Shown: in pieces, positions 1 through 5,336 of the stretch | Layout: each line of letters starts with the position of its first letter | Numbering within the stretch: the first letter of the stretch is position 1 | Assembly (NCBI GenBank): GCA_024697985.1 | Contig: JAILRX010000234.1 | Coordinates: forward strand, 1-5,336 | From: Treponemataceae bacterium | Lineage (GTDB): Bacteria; Spirochaetota; Spirochaetia; Treponematales; Treponemataceae | Length of the DNA stretch: 5,336 nt | Direction: 5' to 3' | Position numbers and translations under genes: made by a program | Notes under the pieces: model-generated | What the model was told of the DNA's origin: nothing | The model's input: only the letters and a program-made list of their open reading frames with translations | Databases searched by the model: none

Positions 1-14
1 TAAAATAAGAAAAC

Positions 15-43
15 TATTAATTAAATAAAAGAGTTAATTAATA
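15..43 (-). terminator. Possible weak intrinsic terminator of the leftward gene pair
   Basis: A perfect 10-bp inverted repeat (TATTAATTAA at 15-24, TTAATTAATA at 34-43, 9-nt loop) lies 21 nt past the stop codon of the leftward lipoprotein gene. Read on the minus strand it is followed by a T-rich stretch (GTTTTCTTATTTTA, complement of 1-14), as expected of a Rho-independent terminator. The stem is entirely A/T, so it would be weak, and inverted repeats arise easily in DNA this AT-rich. The rest of 1-63 shows no gene. Confidence 0.35.
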
Positions 44-63
44 AAATAGATATATTAGAGAAA

Positions 64-1275
64 TTAGATAAATATCTTCAAGAATTTAAGCAGATTTCCC
101 TTTGTATCGCTTTCCATGCCGCCCAAATATTCAAGAATTTCTCCGGCCTTTTTAGGTGCTTTTTCCTGAAAGTCCTGGAGAGTGTAGGCTCCTGCAACGT
201 CGAAAATATCAAAAATACCGTCAATCAGCTTTTTACGTTCTTCAATTTCAAGGCTGTCGATCAGTTCGTTCATTTCCCTGTGGATGCGCAGACTGTAATT
301 TGAGAACTTTGCCTCGCGGACGAATTTTTTACCGACTACGTTCCAGGTGAAAGGGTCATGCTGCCACATTTTTTTTATCGTGTAGCTGTGGATGATGTTT
401 TCGTTGCCGACCTTGTGCATCAGCTGTCCGATTACTGAGTCCTGCGGGTTGTAATTTTCAATTCGTTTTTCGGTGTCCTTGAAAACGCCGGTTTTAATTA
501 CTTCCTTTTGGAAGCCCTGTCCGTCAAAACTGTAGGCCTTGTCTATTCTGGCCTTTGTTTCGGTATTGCAGTTTGCAATTGCATAGGCCGCAAGGTTTCC
601 GCCTTTTGAATGACCGCAGAGTGTGATTGTACCTTCGAAATTCTGGGCTATGTAATCAGCGTATTCAGAACTTCTGACCTGAGCCGGAACTGGATACTCA
701 TAGGCCATCGAAAAGTCTTCACGCCAGCCGACGGCTTCTACATAGGTTCCTTCGTAGGCTATCAATATGTGTTTTTGTGTCAAAAGAGCAGTGTAGGCTG
801 CAAATTGAATGCCTTTTTCTTCATCAACTTCGTGTACGAAACAGCAAATCGGGATGTCCTTGAAACGGCGTGACTTTGCAGCCGCCTTTAAAAGCAGGTT
901 TGTGTCTGGATTGATTAAAGGACCGGTATCCTTGAGTTTTTCAAAATCAGGAGCCCCTTCAAAATCCTTGCAGAGCTGTGCGATGGTTTTTGATTCGTTC
1001 AGCTCTTTTGGCGCGATTCCCTTAAGCTGCACGTAGGAAATCTGTGCAAAAATTAGCGCGTCAATTTCATTCAGGGGATCCTGTTCAAAAGTAAGGTCCC
1101 CCCTCCAGTTGATGTAATCCATTATGTCCATGTCGTACTTCCGTTGTTCAAGTTTTAGTTTGTCTTTATGGTTGTGCTTTTCTTCAGTTTCCGTCTGCGG
1201 GACTGTCGAACATGAAGTTACTGTCAGCAGGGCGATGAGGAATAGAATCGCAGGAATTATGGTTCTGTTTTTCAT
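64..1275 (-). CDS. Mbeg1-like (DUF2974) lipase-fold lipoprotein
   Basis: This 403-residue protein belongs to the Mbeg1-like/DUF2974 family of alpha/beta-hydrolase-fold proteins, which resemble class 3 lipases; the substrate is unknown. The N-terminus is a lipoprotein signal: basic KNR, a hydrophobic stretch (about 6-19), then lipobox V-T-S-C with Cys22 as the expected lipidated residue. A charged linker (about 28-47) rich in E, K and H precedes the domain, which begins near DYINWRGDL (53-61). The nucleophile elbow GHSKGGNLA puts Ser223 as nucleophile; DGQGF (Asp251) and QHDPFTW (His306) are the likely other triad members. The motif that reads FRGT in its neighbour is YEGT here (174-177), an Arg-to-Glu change. 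The ATG has a strong GGAGG site 6 nt upstream. The gene starts 20 nt after its paralogue ends, so the two are probably cotranscribed. Family membership is confident; enzymatic activity and substrate are inference. Confidence 0.85.
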   Translation of the reverse strand: MKNRTIIPAILFLIALLTVTSCSTVPQTETEEKHNHKDKLKLEQRKYDMDIMDYINWRGDLTFEQDPLNEIDALIFAQISYVQLKGIAPKELNESKTIAQLCKDFEGAPDFEKLKDTGPLINPDTNLLLKAAAKSRRFKDIPICCFVHEVDEEKGIQFAAYTALLTQKHILIAYEGTYVEAVGWREDFSMAYEYPVPAQVRSSEYADYIAQNFEGTITLCGHSKGGNLAAYAIANCNTETKARIDKAYSFDGQGFQKEVIKTGVFKDTEKRIENYNPQDSVIGQLMHKVGNENIIHSYTIKKMWQHDPFTWNVVGKKFVREAKFSNYSLRIHREMNELIDSLEIEERKKLIDGIFDIFDVAGAYTLQDFQEKAPKKAGEILEYLGGMESDTKGNLLKFLKIFI

Positions 1276-1281
1276 GGGCTG

Positions 1282-1286
1282 CCTCC
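1282..1286 (-). promoter_or_regulatory. Ribosome binding site of the lipoprotein gene
   Basis: The minus strand reads GGAGG six bases before the ATG at 1275, inside the 20-nt gap after the upstream paralogue's stop codon. It fixes the lipoprotein start and is the best SD site in the window, so the second gene of the pair may be translated more efficiently than the first, which lacks one. Confidence 0.8.
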
Positions 1287-1295
1287 ATAAAAAGT

Positions 1296-2429
1296 TTATT
1301 TATCCCAAGGCAATTTATCATCAATAAAAGATACGACCTTTGAGCTTATAAAGATTTTCAGAAACGAATTGATGTCCTTTTTTGTTCTTTCATCCACATC
1401 CTTGATGTAGTGCAGAATTTTAGGTGACGATTTTATGAAGCTTTCATGAAATTCTGTCAGGGTGTTCGCTCCCGAAACGGCGATTACGTCAAAAAGCGTG
1501 TTGACCGCTTCCTTTTTTCTATCTGTATCCAGATTCTTGAGCCATTCCTGGACTGATTTTTCAAAATAAAGACTTTGTTTTGTTCTGCTTGGAACCGTTA
1601 CGAAGCTGTTTCCCAGGACCTGCCATGAAAATGCGTCGTGCTGCATGAGGTCTGAGTTTGCGCTTTCGACAATCCTGATTTTTCCGATGTGCGGCAAAAG
1701 GATTCCTACCATTGATGAGTGAGGAAGAACTGTCTGAATTCGGTCGAGGATTTCCTGGTAGTCGTTGGATTCTAGGATTGATTTTTCAAAACCTTGTCCG
1801 TCGTTGTTGTAAACCATCTCGATTCGTTTTTTAGTCTTTTTGTCGCAGAAGGCTGCGGCGTAAAGAGCCAGATTTCCACCCTTGGAATGACCGCCTATCC
1901 TTATAATCTTATTTTTGAAGTGACTGGCGACGTTTTCAAGGTATTTTACGCTTTCAAGCTGGGCTGGAACCGGTGTTTCAAAAGCCATGTTCAGGTCTTC
2001 TTTCCATCCGATGATTTCCTCATGGGTTCCTCGGAAGGCAACGAATATCGTGTCGTCGTCAAGAATGGCTGTATAGGCTGAAAACTGTTTTTCCTGTTTC
2101 AGGTCAAGGTCATCAGTAAAATAGCAAATCCTGCAGTTCCCGAATCTTTCGGACTGGGCTGCCAGTTCCAGAAGATCAACTGTCTGTGAATTGATGAAAG
2201 GCCCGTTTTTGCTTCGGGTCTCAAAGTCAGGACTGGCCATGAACTTTTGGGCAAGTTCGTTGAGTGAGGTATTTTCATCTAAGTTGTTGCTTGCGATTCC
2301 ATCCAAATGCAGGTATGAAAGTTGTGCCAAAATCATTGCATCAACTTCATTGAAAGGAGCATTTTTAAAAGAAAGATCTCCCCTCCAGGCAATGTAGTCG
2401 CATATGTTGTTTTCTTTATCTTTGCTCAT
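1296..2429 (-). CDS. Mbeg1-like (DUF2974) lipase-fold protein, no signal peptide
   Basis: This gene is a paralogue of the adjacent lipoprotein gene; over the opening 37 domain residues (from CDYIAWRGD) I count 23 identities by hand. From the chosen ATG it encodes 377 residues. Visible motifs are FRGT (132-135), GHSKGGNLA with Ser182 as predicted nucleophile, NDGQGF with Asp210, and QHDAFSW with His264, consistent with a Ser-Asp-His hydrolase of the Mbeg1-like/DUF2974 family. It has no signal peptide or membrane segment, so it is probably cytoplasmic, and it has a C-terminal tail of about 16 residues beyond the FLKIFI that ends the lipoprotein. The start is uncertain: the frame stays open to a TTG at 2465, and ATGs lie at 2438 and 2429. 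The -10 element at 2474-2479 predicts transcription from about 2467, which nearly excludes the TTG. I chose 2429 because the protein then starts MSKDKENN just before the domain. No clear SD supports any start. Substrate is unknown. Confidence 0.8.
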   Translation of the reverse strand: MSKDKENNICDYIAWRGDLSFKNAPFNEVDAMILAQLSYLHLDGIASNNLDENTSLNELAQKFMASPDFETRSKNGPFINSQTVDLLELAAQSERFGNCRICYFTDDLDLKQEKQFSAYTAILDDDTIFVAFRGTHEEIIGWKEDLNMAFETPVPAQLESVKYLENVASHFKNKIIRIGGHSKGGNLALYAAAFCDKKTKKRIEMVYNNDGQGFEKSILESNDYQEILDRIQTVLPHSSMVGILLPHIGKIRIVESANSDLMQHDAFSWQVLGNSFVTVPSRTKQSLYFEKSVQEWLKNLDTDRKKEAVNTLFDVIAVSGANTLTEFHESFIKSSPKILHYIKDVDERTKKDINSFLKIFISSKVVSFIDDKLPWDK

Positions 2430-2473
2430 GGCAAGCATTGTAAATTTCAAGTGGAAAAAAAGCAAGTTTTTTA

Positions 2474-2502
2474 ATTATATGTATCATCAGTTGATACACT
2501 GC
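2474..2502 (-). promoter_or_regulatory. Candidate promoter for the leftward lipase-like pair
   Basis: The minus strand has a perfect TATAAT (complement of 2474-2479). At 17-bp spacing the -35 position reads GCAGTG (complement of 2497-2502), a poor match to TTGACA. This suggests a regulated or activator-dependent promoter. Predicted transcription start is near 2467, giving a leader of about 30-40 nt to the ATGs at 2438 or 2429. The spacer is occupied by the dyad at 2480-2498. A perfect -10 hexamer can arise by chance in AT-rich DNA, but its position is right. Confidence 0.5.
2480..2498. promoter_or_regulatory. 7-5-7 palindromic dyad, candidate operator
   Basis: TGTATCA (2480-2486) and TGATACA (2492-2498) are perfect inverted 7-mers around a 5-bp centre (TCAGT). 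This is the shape of a site for a dimeric helix-turn-helix regulator. It directly abuts the leftward -10 and fills the -10/-35 spacer, so a bound protein would block that promoter. It is also 64 bp upstream of the rightward micropeptide start, so it could act on both directions. It is not a terminator: neither side has a T-tract after it. I cannot assign a regulator; no regulator gene is in the window. Confidence 0.5.
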
Positions 2503-2505
2503 CGT

Positions 2506-2557
2506 GATAAAGTTGAATCATAAAGTTAAATCATAAAGTTTAACCATAAAAGTGAGG
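2506..2557 (+). repeat. 13-bp tandem direct repeat, four units
   Basis: Four consecutive 13-bp units occupy this stretch: GATAAAGTTGAAT, CATAAAGTTAAAT, CATAAAGTTTAAC and CATAAAAGTGAGG. The first three share ATAAAGTT at exact 13-bp spacing; the fourth is degenerate and merges into the SD of the micropeptide ORF. Possible roles are a binding array for a regulator of the rightward genes, a variable-length spacer in the leader, or simple slippage. An iteron-type origin is unlikely because no replication initiator gene or other origin hallmark is nearby. Confidence 0.75.
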
Positions 2558-2558
2558 T
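2554..2558 (+). promoter_or_regulatory. Ribosome binding site of the micropeptide ORF
   Basis: GAGGT lies 4 nt before the ATG at 2563. The spacing is short but workable for this register of the anti-SD pairing. It is the only SD-like site ahead of the rightward genes before the GH31 gene, and it favours the ATG at 2563 over the in-frame ATG at 2572. Confidence 0.5.
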
Positions 2559-2562
2559 CGAT

Positions 2563-2649
2563 ATGTTGGCAATGAGATTGATTTTTACTGTTTTTGTAGG
2601 ACTTGTGTTTTTATTTCTTGTAGGTGTGGCAATTTTTGAGCTTCTGTAA
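2563..2649 (+). CDS. Putative 28-residue single-span membrane micropeptide
   Basis: This short ORF (ATG to TAA) would encode 28 residues: MLAMR, then a hydrophobic run rich in Leu, Phe, Val and Gly (about 6-25), then ELL. Arg5 before the span and Glu26 after it are the only charged residues, as expected of a tiny single-pass membrane peptide with its N-terminus inside. Support comes from the SD-like GAGGT at 2554-2558 and from position: it ends 13 nt before nadE, which has no SD of its own. It could be a small membrane protein or a leader ORF whose translation promotes nadE translation. Against it, T-rich DNA readily gives short hydrophobic frames, and I recognise no family. An alternative start at 2572 would give 25 residues. 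Confidence 0.45.
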   Translation: MLAMRLIFTVFVGLVFLFLVGVAIFELL

Positions 2650-2662
2650 TATTATTTAAACC

Positions 2663-4651
2663 ATGAACTATGGATTTGTAAGATGCGCATGTTGCTCGCC
2701 TGAACTGGCTGTAGCGGATTGTATTTTCAACGTACAAAAGATTTTAGAGTCGGCACTTGAGGCACAAAAAAACGGTGCGGAAATAATCGTATTTCCGGAA
2801 CTTTGCATTACAGGCTATACCTGTGGTGATCTTTTCTTTCAGAAGACTTTGCAGAAAAATGCTGAATCAGCATTGGAATTTTTGATAAACAGGACTTCAG
2901 AAACTGAGCTTCGGAATTGCCTTATTTTCGTTGGACTTCCTGTGGCTCTTTCAGAAGGAGTCTTTAACTGTGCCGCTGTAATCCTTCATGGAAAACTCAT
3001 CGCGCTCTGTCCAAAATCCTATCTTCCAAATTATGGCGAGTTTTATGAACGCCGTCAGTTTACGCCTTTTGTCGAAGGTAAGACCCGGGGCCGCAACATC
3101 TTTTTTGCAGGTTTCGATGGCGTTATTTTTGATAAAAATATTTTGTTTCAGGATACTGAAAATCCGGATCTTGTAATCGCATGTGAAATCTGCGAGGACC
3201 TTTGGGTTCCGGTTCCTCCTTCTGTCCGCCACTGTCTTGCAGGGGCCACAATTATTGCAAACCTTTCAGCCGGAAACGAAATCATCGGTAAGGCTGAATT
3301 CCGACGCAATCTTGTAAAGGCACATTCGGCAAGGACTTTCAGTGCCTATCTTTATGCGAATGCCGGACGTGGAGAATCCACTCAGGACATGGTTTTTTCT
3401 GGCCACAATCTGATTGCAGAAAATGGAAGCCTGCTTGCAGAAAGCCCTCTTTTTTCTGGTCAGACAATCTATGCTGACGTTGACTTTGAACGAATAGCAC
3501 AGGAAAGACGAAAGACGACATCCTTTTCAGTCTGCGTAAACAATGAATGCCCTGACGAAATCTATTATTTCAAAAAAGAAATTGCCTTCTTGAAACGAAT
3601 CAACTATGCAACTTTCGATAAATCAGTAAAGACTCTTCGACGCCATGTCGCATCCAGACCTTTCGTTCCGTCCTCCAAGGATGCGCGAAAAGAAAGAAGC
3701 CTTGAAGTAATCACGCTTCAGTCCCAGGGACTTGCAAAACGGCTTCGTCACATCAACTGCCAGAGCGCCGTAATCGGACTTTCCGGCGGACTTGATTCAA
3801 CGCTTGCTCTTCTTGTAACCTGCTGCGCCTTTGATATGTGCAAAATCAGCAGGGATAAAATTACGGCAATCACGATGCCTTGTTTTGGAACGACTGACAG
3901 AACCTACAATAATGCCTGCACTCTTGCAAAAGAATGCGGCGCGACCTTGAAGGAAGTTCGTATCGCAGACAGTGTCCGCCAGCATTTTGCCGACATAGGT
4001 CAGGATGAAAACGTGCATGACGTCACTTACGAAAACTGTCAGGCTCGTGAAAGAACCCAGGTTTTGATGGACTATGCGAATAAAACGAACGGAATTGTCA
4101 TCGGTACTGGAGACCTTTCTGAACTTGCTCTTGGCTGGTGCACCTACAACGGCGACCATATGTCCATGTATGGCGTCAACTCATCGGTTCCTAAAACTTT
4201 GGTGCGCTACCTTGTCGAATGGTTTGCTGATGACGGGGAAGGAAAGGGCTTTAAGAAATTTGCCGCAGTTCTCCGCGACATTCTTGATACTCCTGTAAGC
4301 CCGGAACTTTTGCCAGCTCAGGACGGAAAAATCAGTCAGAAAACGGAAGACCTTGTCGGTCCATACGAACTTCACGATTTTTATCTTTACTATCTTTTGC
4401 GATTCGGATTTTCTCCTGCAAAAATTCTCTTTCTTGCTAAAAATTCGTCCCTTGCAAAAAAATACGATGAAGAGACCATGAAAAAGTGGCTCAAGACCTT
4501 CTACAAAAGATTTTTCGCCCAGCAGTTCAAGAGAAGCTGCATGCCGGACGGTGCAAAAGTCGGAACCATCAACCTTTCGCCGCGCGGAGACTGGAGAGCC
4601 CCTTCAGATGCCTGTGCCAGAATCTGGCTGGATGAAATAGAAAAGCTGTAA
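2663..4651 (+). CDS. nadE: Glutamine-dependent NAD+ synthetase
   Basis: This cytoplasmic enzyme catalyses the last step of NAD+ synthesis: ATP-dependent amidation of deamido-NAD+ with ammonia taken from glutamine (EC 6.3.5.1). The 662-residue length fits the two-domain form. Residues 1 to about 290 are a nitrilase-type glutaminase with triad Glu46 (FPEL), Lys118 (CPKSYLPNYGEF) and Cys177 (EICEDLW). From about 345 comes the synthetase domain with the ATP pyrophosphatase P-loop SGGLDST (374-380), GTGDLSELALGW (481-492), the DTPVSPELLP segment (542-551) and the terminal region with KVGTINLSPRGDW (632-644). All key residues are intact. The start is supported by the usual family opening, MNYGFVR. 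No SD precedes it, which suggests coupling to the micropeptide ORF 13 nt upstream or initiation from a very short leader. The N-terminus is unusually Cys-rich (C8, C10, C11, C20). A possible GH31 gene follows after 31 nt with no terminator. Confidence 0.97.
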   Translation: MNYGFVRCACCSPELAVADCIFNVQKILESALEAQKNGAEIIVFPELCITGYTCGDLFFQKTLQKNAESALEFLINRTSETELRNCLIFVGLPVALSEGVFNCAAVILHGKLIALCPKSYLPNYGEFYERRQFTPFVEGKTRGRNIFFAGFDGVIFDKNILFQDTENPDLVIACEICEDLWVPVPPSVRHCLAGATIIANLSAGNEIIGKAEFRRNLVKAHSARTFSAYLYANAGRGESTQDMVFSGHNLIAENGSLLAESPLFSGQTIYADVDFERIAQERRKTTSFSVCVNNECPDEIYYFKKEIAFLKRINYATFDKSVKTLRRHVASRPFVPSSKDARKERSLEVITLQSQGLAKRLRHINCQSAVIGLSGGLDSTLALLVTCCAFDMCKISRDKITAITMPCFGTTDRTYNNACTLAKECGATLKEVRIADSVRQHFADIGQDENVHDVTYENCQARERTQVLMDYANKTNGIVIGTGDLSELALGWCTYNGDHMSMYGVNSSVPKTLVRYLVEWFADDGEGKGFKKFAAVLRDILDTPVSPELLPAQDGKISQKTEDLVGPYELHDFYLYYLLRFGFSPAKILFLAKNSSLAKKYDEETMKKWLKTFYKRFFAQQFKRSCMPDGAKVGTINLSPRGDWRAPSDACARIWLDEIEKL

Positions 4652-4671
4652 ACAAACTTAAAATAATTTAT

Positions 4672-4676
4672 AAGGA
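4672..4676 (+). promoter_or_regulatory. Ribosome binding site of the GH31 gene
   Basis: AAGGA lies 6 nt before the ATG at 4683, in the 31-nt gap after nadE. It supports that start, and with no promoter or hairpin visible in the gap it fits translation from a shared nadE transcript. Confidence 0.7.
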
Positions 4677-4682
4677 AAATAT

Positions 4683-5336
4683 ATGAGAATCTGTAAGACG
4701 GTAAAATCAATTGCCAAAAAAGAAAACTTTTACGAAATCCAGACCAACTGCGTTCCAGTCAGAATTTATTTTTTGACTGATGAGATTGTAAGGATCAGGG
4801 CTGGATTTGACCGCGACGCTTCTTTTCTTGAGGCTTCCTATTCGCTTCGTCTTACAGCCTGGGAAGACAAACTTGATTCGTTTTTTGGTGATGGCCGAAA
4901 GAGAATCGAAGTTGCTTCCTCATCAATTTCAAGTGATGAATCTGATAAAGCCGTAATTCAGGGTTCTAAACTCAAGGTCGTCATTCACAAAAATCCATTC
5001 ATCATCGAAGTGTTTGATGAAAAAGGCGAAATCATCCATTCTGATATTCCGGATTTGGCCTACATGGAAGACAGCAATAAACGAAGGATTCATACAAGCC
5101 AGATTGATGCCGGAGATTATTTTTACGGATTCGGCGAAAAGACCGGAGACTTCAACAAGGCTGAAACTTCAATGTCGATGAGTCCAAAGGACACGATGGG
5201 CTATAATCCTGCAAAATCAGATTCACTTTACAAGCACATTCCTTTTTATATCCGTCTGAAAAAATCTACAAAAACAGCAGTCGGATATTTTTATCATAAT
5301 ACTTCCGAATGTGATTTTGATATGGGCCGCGAACAC
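4683..5336 (+). CDS. Glycoside hydrolase family 31 (alpha-glucosidase-like), 5' part
   Basis: The frame opens at ATG 4683 and is uninterrupted to the window edge, giving 218 residues of a protein that usually exceeds 600. This part is the N-terminal beta-sandwich (galactose-mutarotase-like) domain of GH31. The diagnostic stretch is YFYGFGEKTGDFNK (146-159), then PKDTMGYNP (168-176) and SDSLYKHIPFYI (179-190), matching the GH31 pattern of a GxGE motif followed by a Y-[DN]-P and L-Y-K-x-I-P-F segment. The catalytic barrel and its Asp nucleophile and acid/base lie beyond the window, so specificity (alpha-glucosidase, alpha-xylosidase or other) cannot be read. There is no signal peptide, implying a cytoplasmic enzyme acting on imported oligosaccharides. 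It is probably cotranscribed with nadE, though no functional link is evident. The gene is cut only by the window end, with no sign of decay. Confidence 0.88.
   Translation, partial: MRICKTVKSIAKKENFYEIQTNCVPVRIYFLTDEIVRIRAGFDRDASFLEASYSLRLTAWEDKLDSFFGDGRKRIEVASSSISSDESDKAVIQGSKLKVVIHKNPFIIEVFDEKGEIIHSDIPDLAYMEDSNKRRIHTSQIDAGDYFYGFGEKTGDFNKAETSMSMSPKDTMGYNPAKSDSLYKHIPFYIRLKKSTKTAVGYFYHNTSECDFDMGREH

Noticed and set aside
610..2081. Plus-strand frames of about 65-95 codons opposite the two lipase-like genes.
   Set aside because: They run antisense to conserved catalytic regions, have no family motifs, and mirror the codon pattern of the genuine minus-strand genes.
2430..2465. N-terminal extension of the cytoplasmic lipase-like protein to the TTG at 2465.
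   Set aside because: The predicted transcription start near 2467 leaves a leader of about 2 nt, there is no SD, and the extra residues do not form a signal peptide.
2480..2498. Reading the dyad as a terminator hairpin.
   Set aside because: Neither strand has a T-tract after the stem and it lies upstream of both divergent transcripts, so a DNA operator fits better.
2506..2557. Reading the 13-bp repeats as replication-origin iterons or a CRISPR fragment.
   Set aside because: There is no initiator gene or other origin hallmark nearby, and the units abut without unique spacers, which excludes CRISPR.
2424..2577. Both divergent ORFs can open with Met-Leu-Ala-Met, and 2424-2438 and 2563-2577 form an imperfect inverted repeat (11 of 15 matches).
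   Set aside because: The mismatches are scattered, the arms are 124 bp apart and no mobile-element features lie between them; chance is the simplest explanation.
3797..4159. A 120-codon frame on the minus strand inside nadE.
   Set aside because: It lies wholly opposite intact, conserved synthetase-domain sequence, has no recognisable motif, and is a shadow of the real reading frame.

Overview
The window looks like ordinary chromosomal sequence from a low-to-moderate G+C, host- or gut-associated anaerobe. A Treponema-like spirochaete is my best guess, from the relaxed lipobox, the weak or absent Shine-Dalgarno (SD) sites, the Mbeg1-like lipase-fold pair and the two-domain NAD synthetase. This is inference from style, not a marker-gene assignment; a Clostridia-like Firmicute is the main alternative. 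No rRNA, tRNA, CRISPR array, insertion sequence or phage gene was seen.

Layout. Positions 1-63 are AT-rich and hold a possible terminator for the leftward genes. Positions 64-2429 (minus strand) carry two tandem paralogous genes 20 nt apart, transcribed right to left. The promoter-proximal copy encodes a protein with no signal peptide, and the distal copy (64-1275) encodes a lipoprotein. Both have the Gly-His-Ser-Lys-Gly-Gly nucleophile elbow and the Asp and His motifs of the Mbeg1-like (DUF2974) alpha/beta-hydrolase family. About 130 bp (2430-2562) separate them from the rightward genes. This divergent control region contains a -10 element for the leftward pair, a 7-5-7 dyad against that -10, and four units of a 13-bp tandem repeat that run into a ribosome binding site.

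The rightward genes are a 28-codon ORF for a single-span membrane micropeptide (2563-2649), a complete glutamine-dependent NAD+ synthetase gene nadE (2663-4651), and the first 218 codons of a glycoside hydrolase family 31 gene cut by the right edge (4683-5336). Gaps of 13 and 31 nt with no terminator between them suggest one transcript.

How the genes work together. NadE makes NAD+ in the cytoplasm and the GH31 enzyme probably releases sugar from oligosaccharides; I see no direct pathway link beyond shared housekeeping or carbon metabolism. The lipase-like pair is of unknown function, with one copy probably cytoplasmic and one membrane-anchored outside the cytoplasm. The points most worth a second look are the micropeptide with its repeat-bearing leader ahead of an SD-less nadE, the dyad at the divergent promoter, and the relocalised duplicate whose FRGT-type motif has become YEGT. 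I do not see convincing evidence for a wholly new system.
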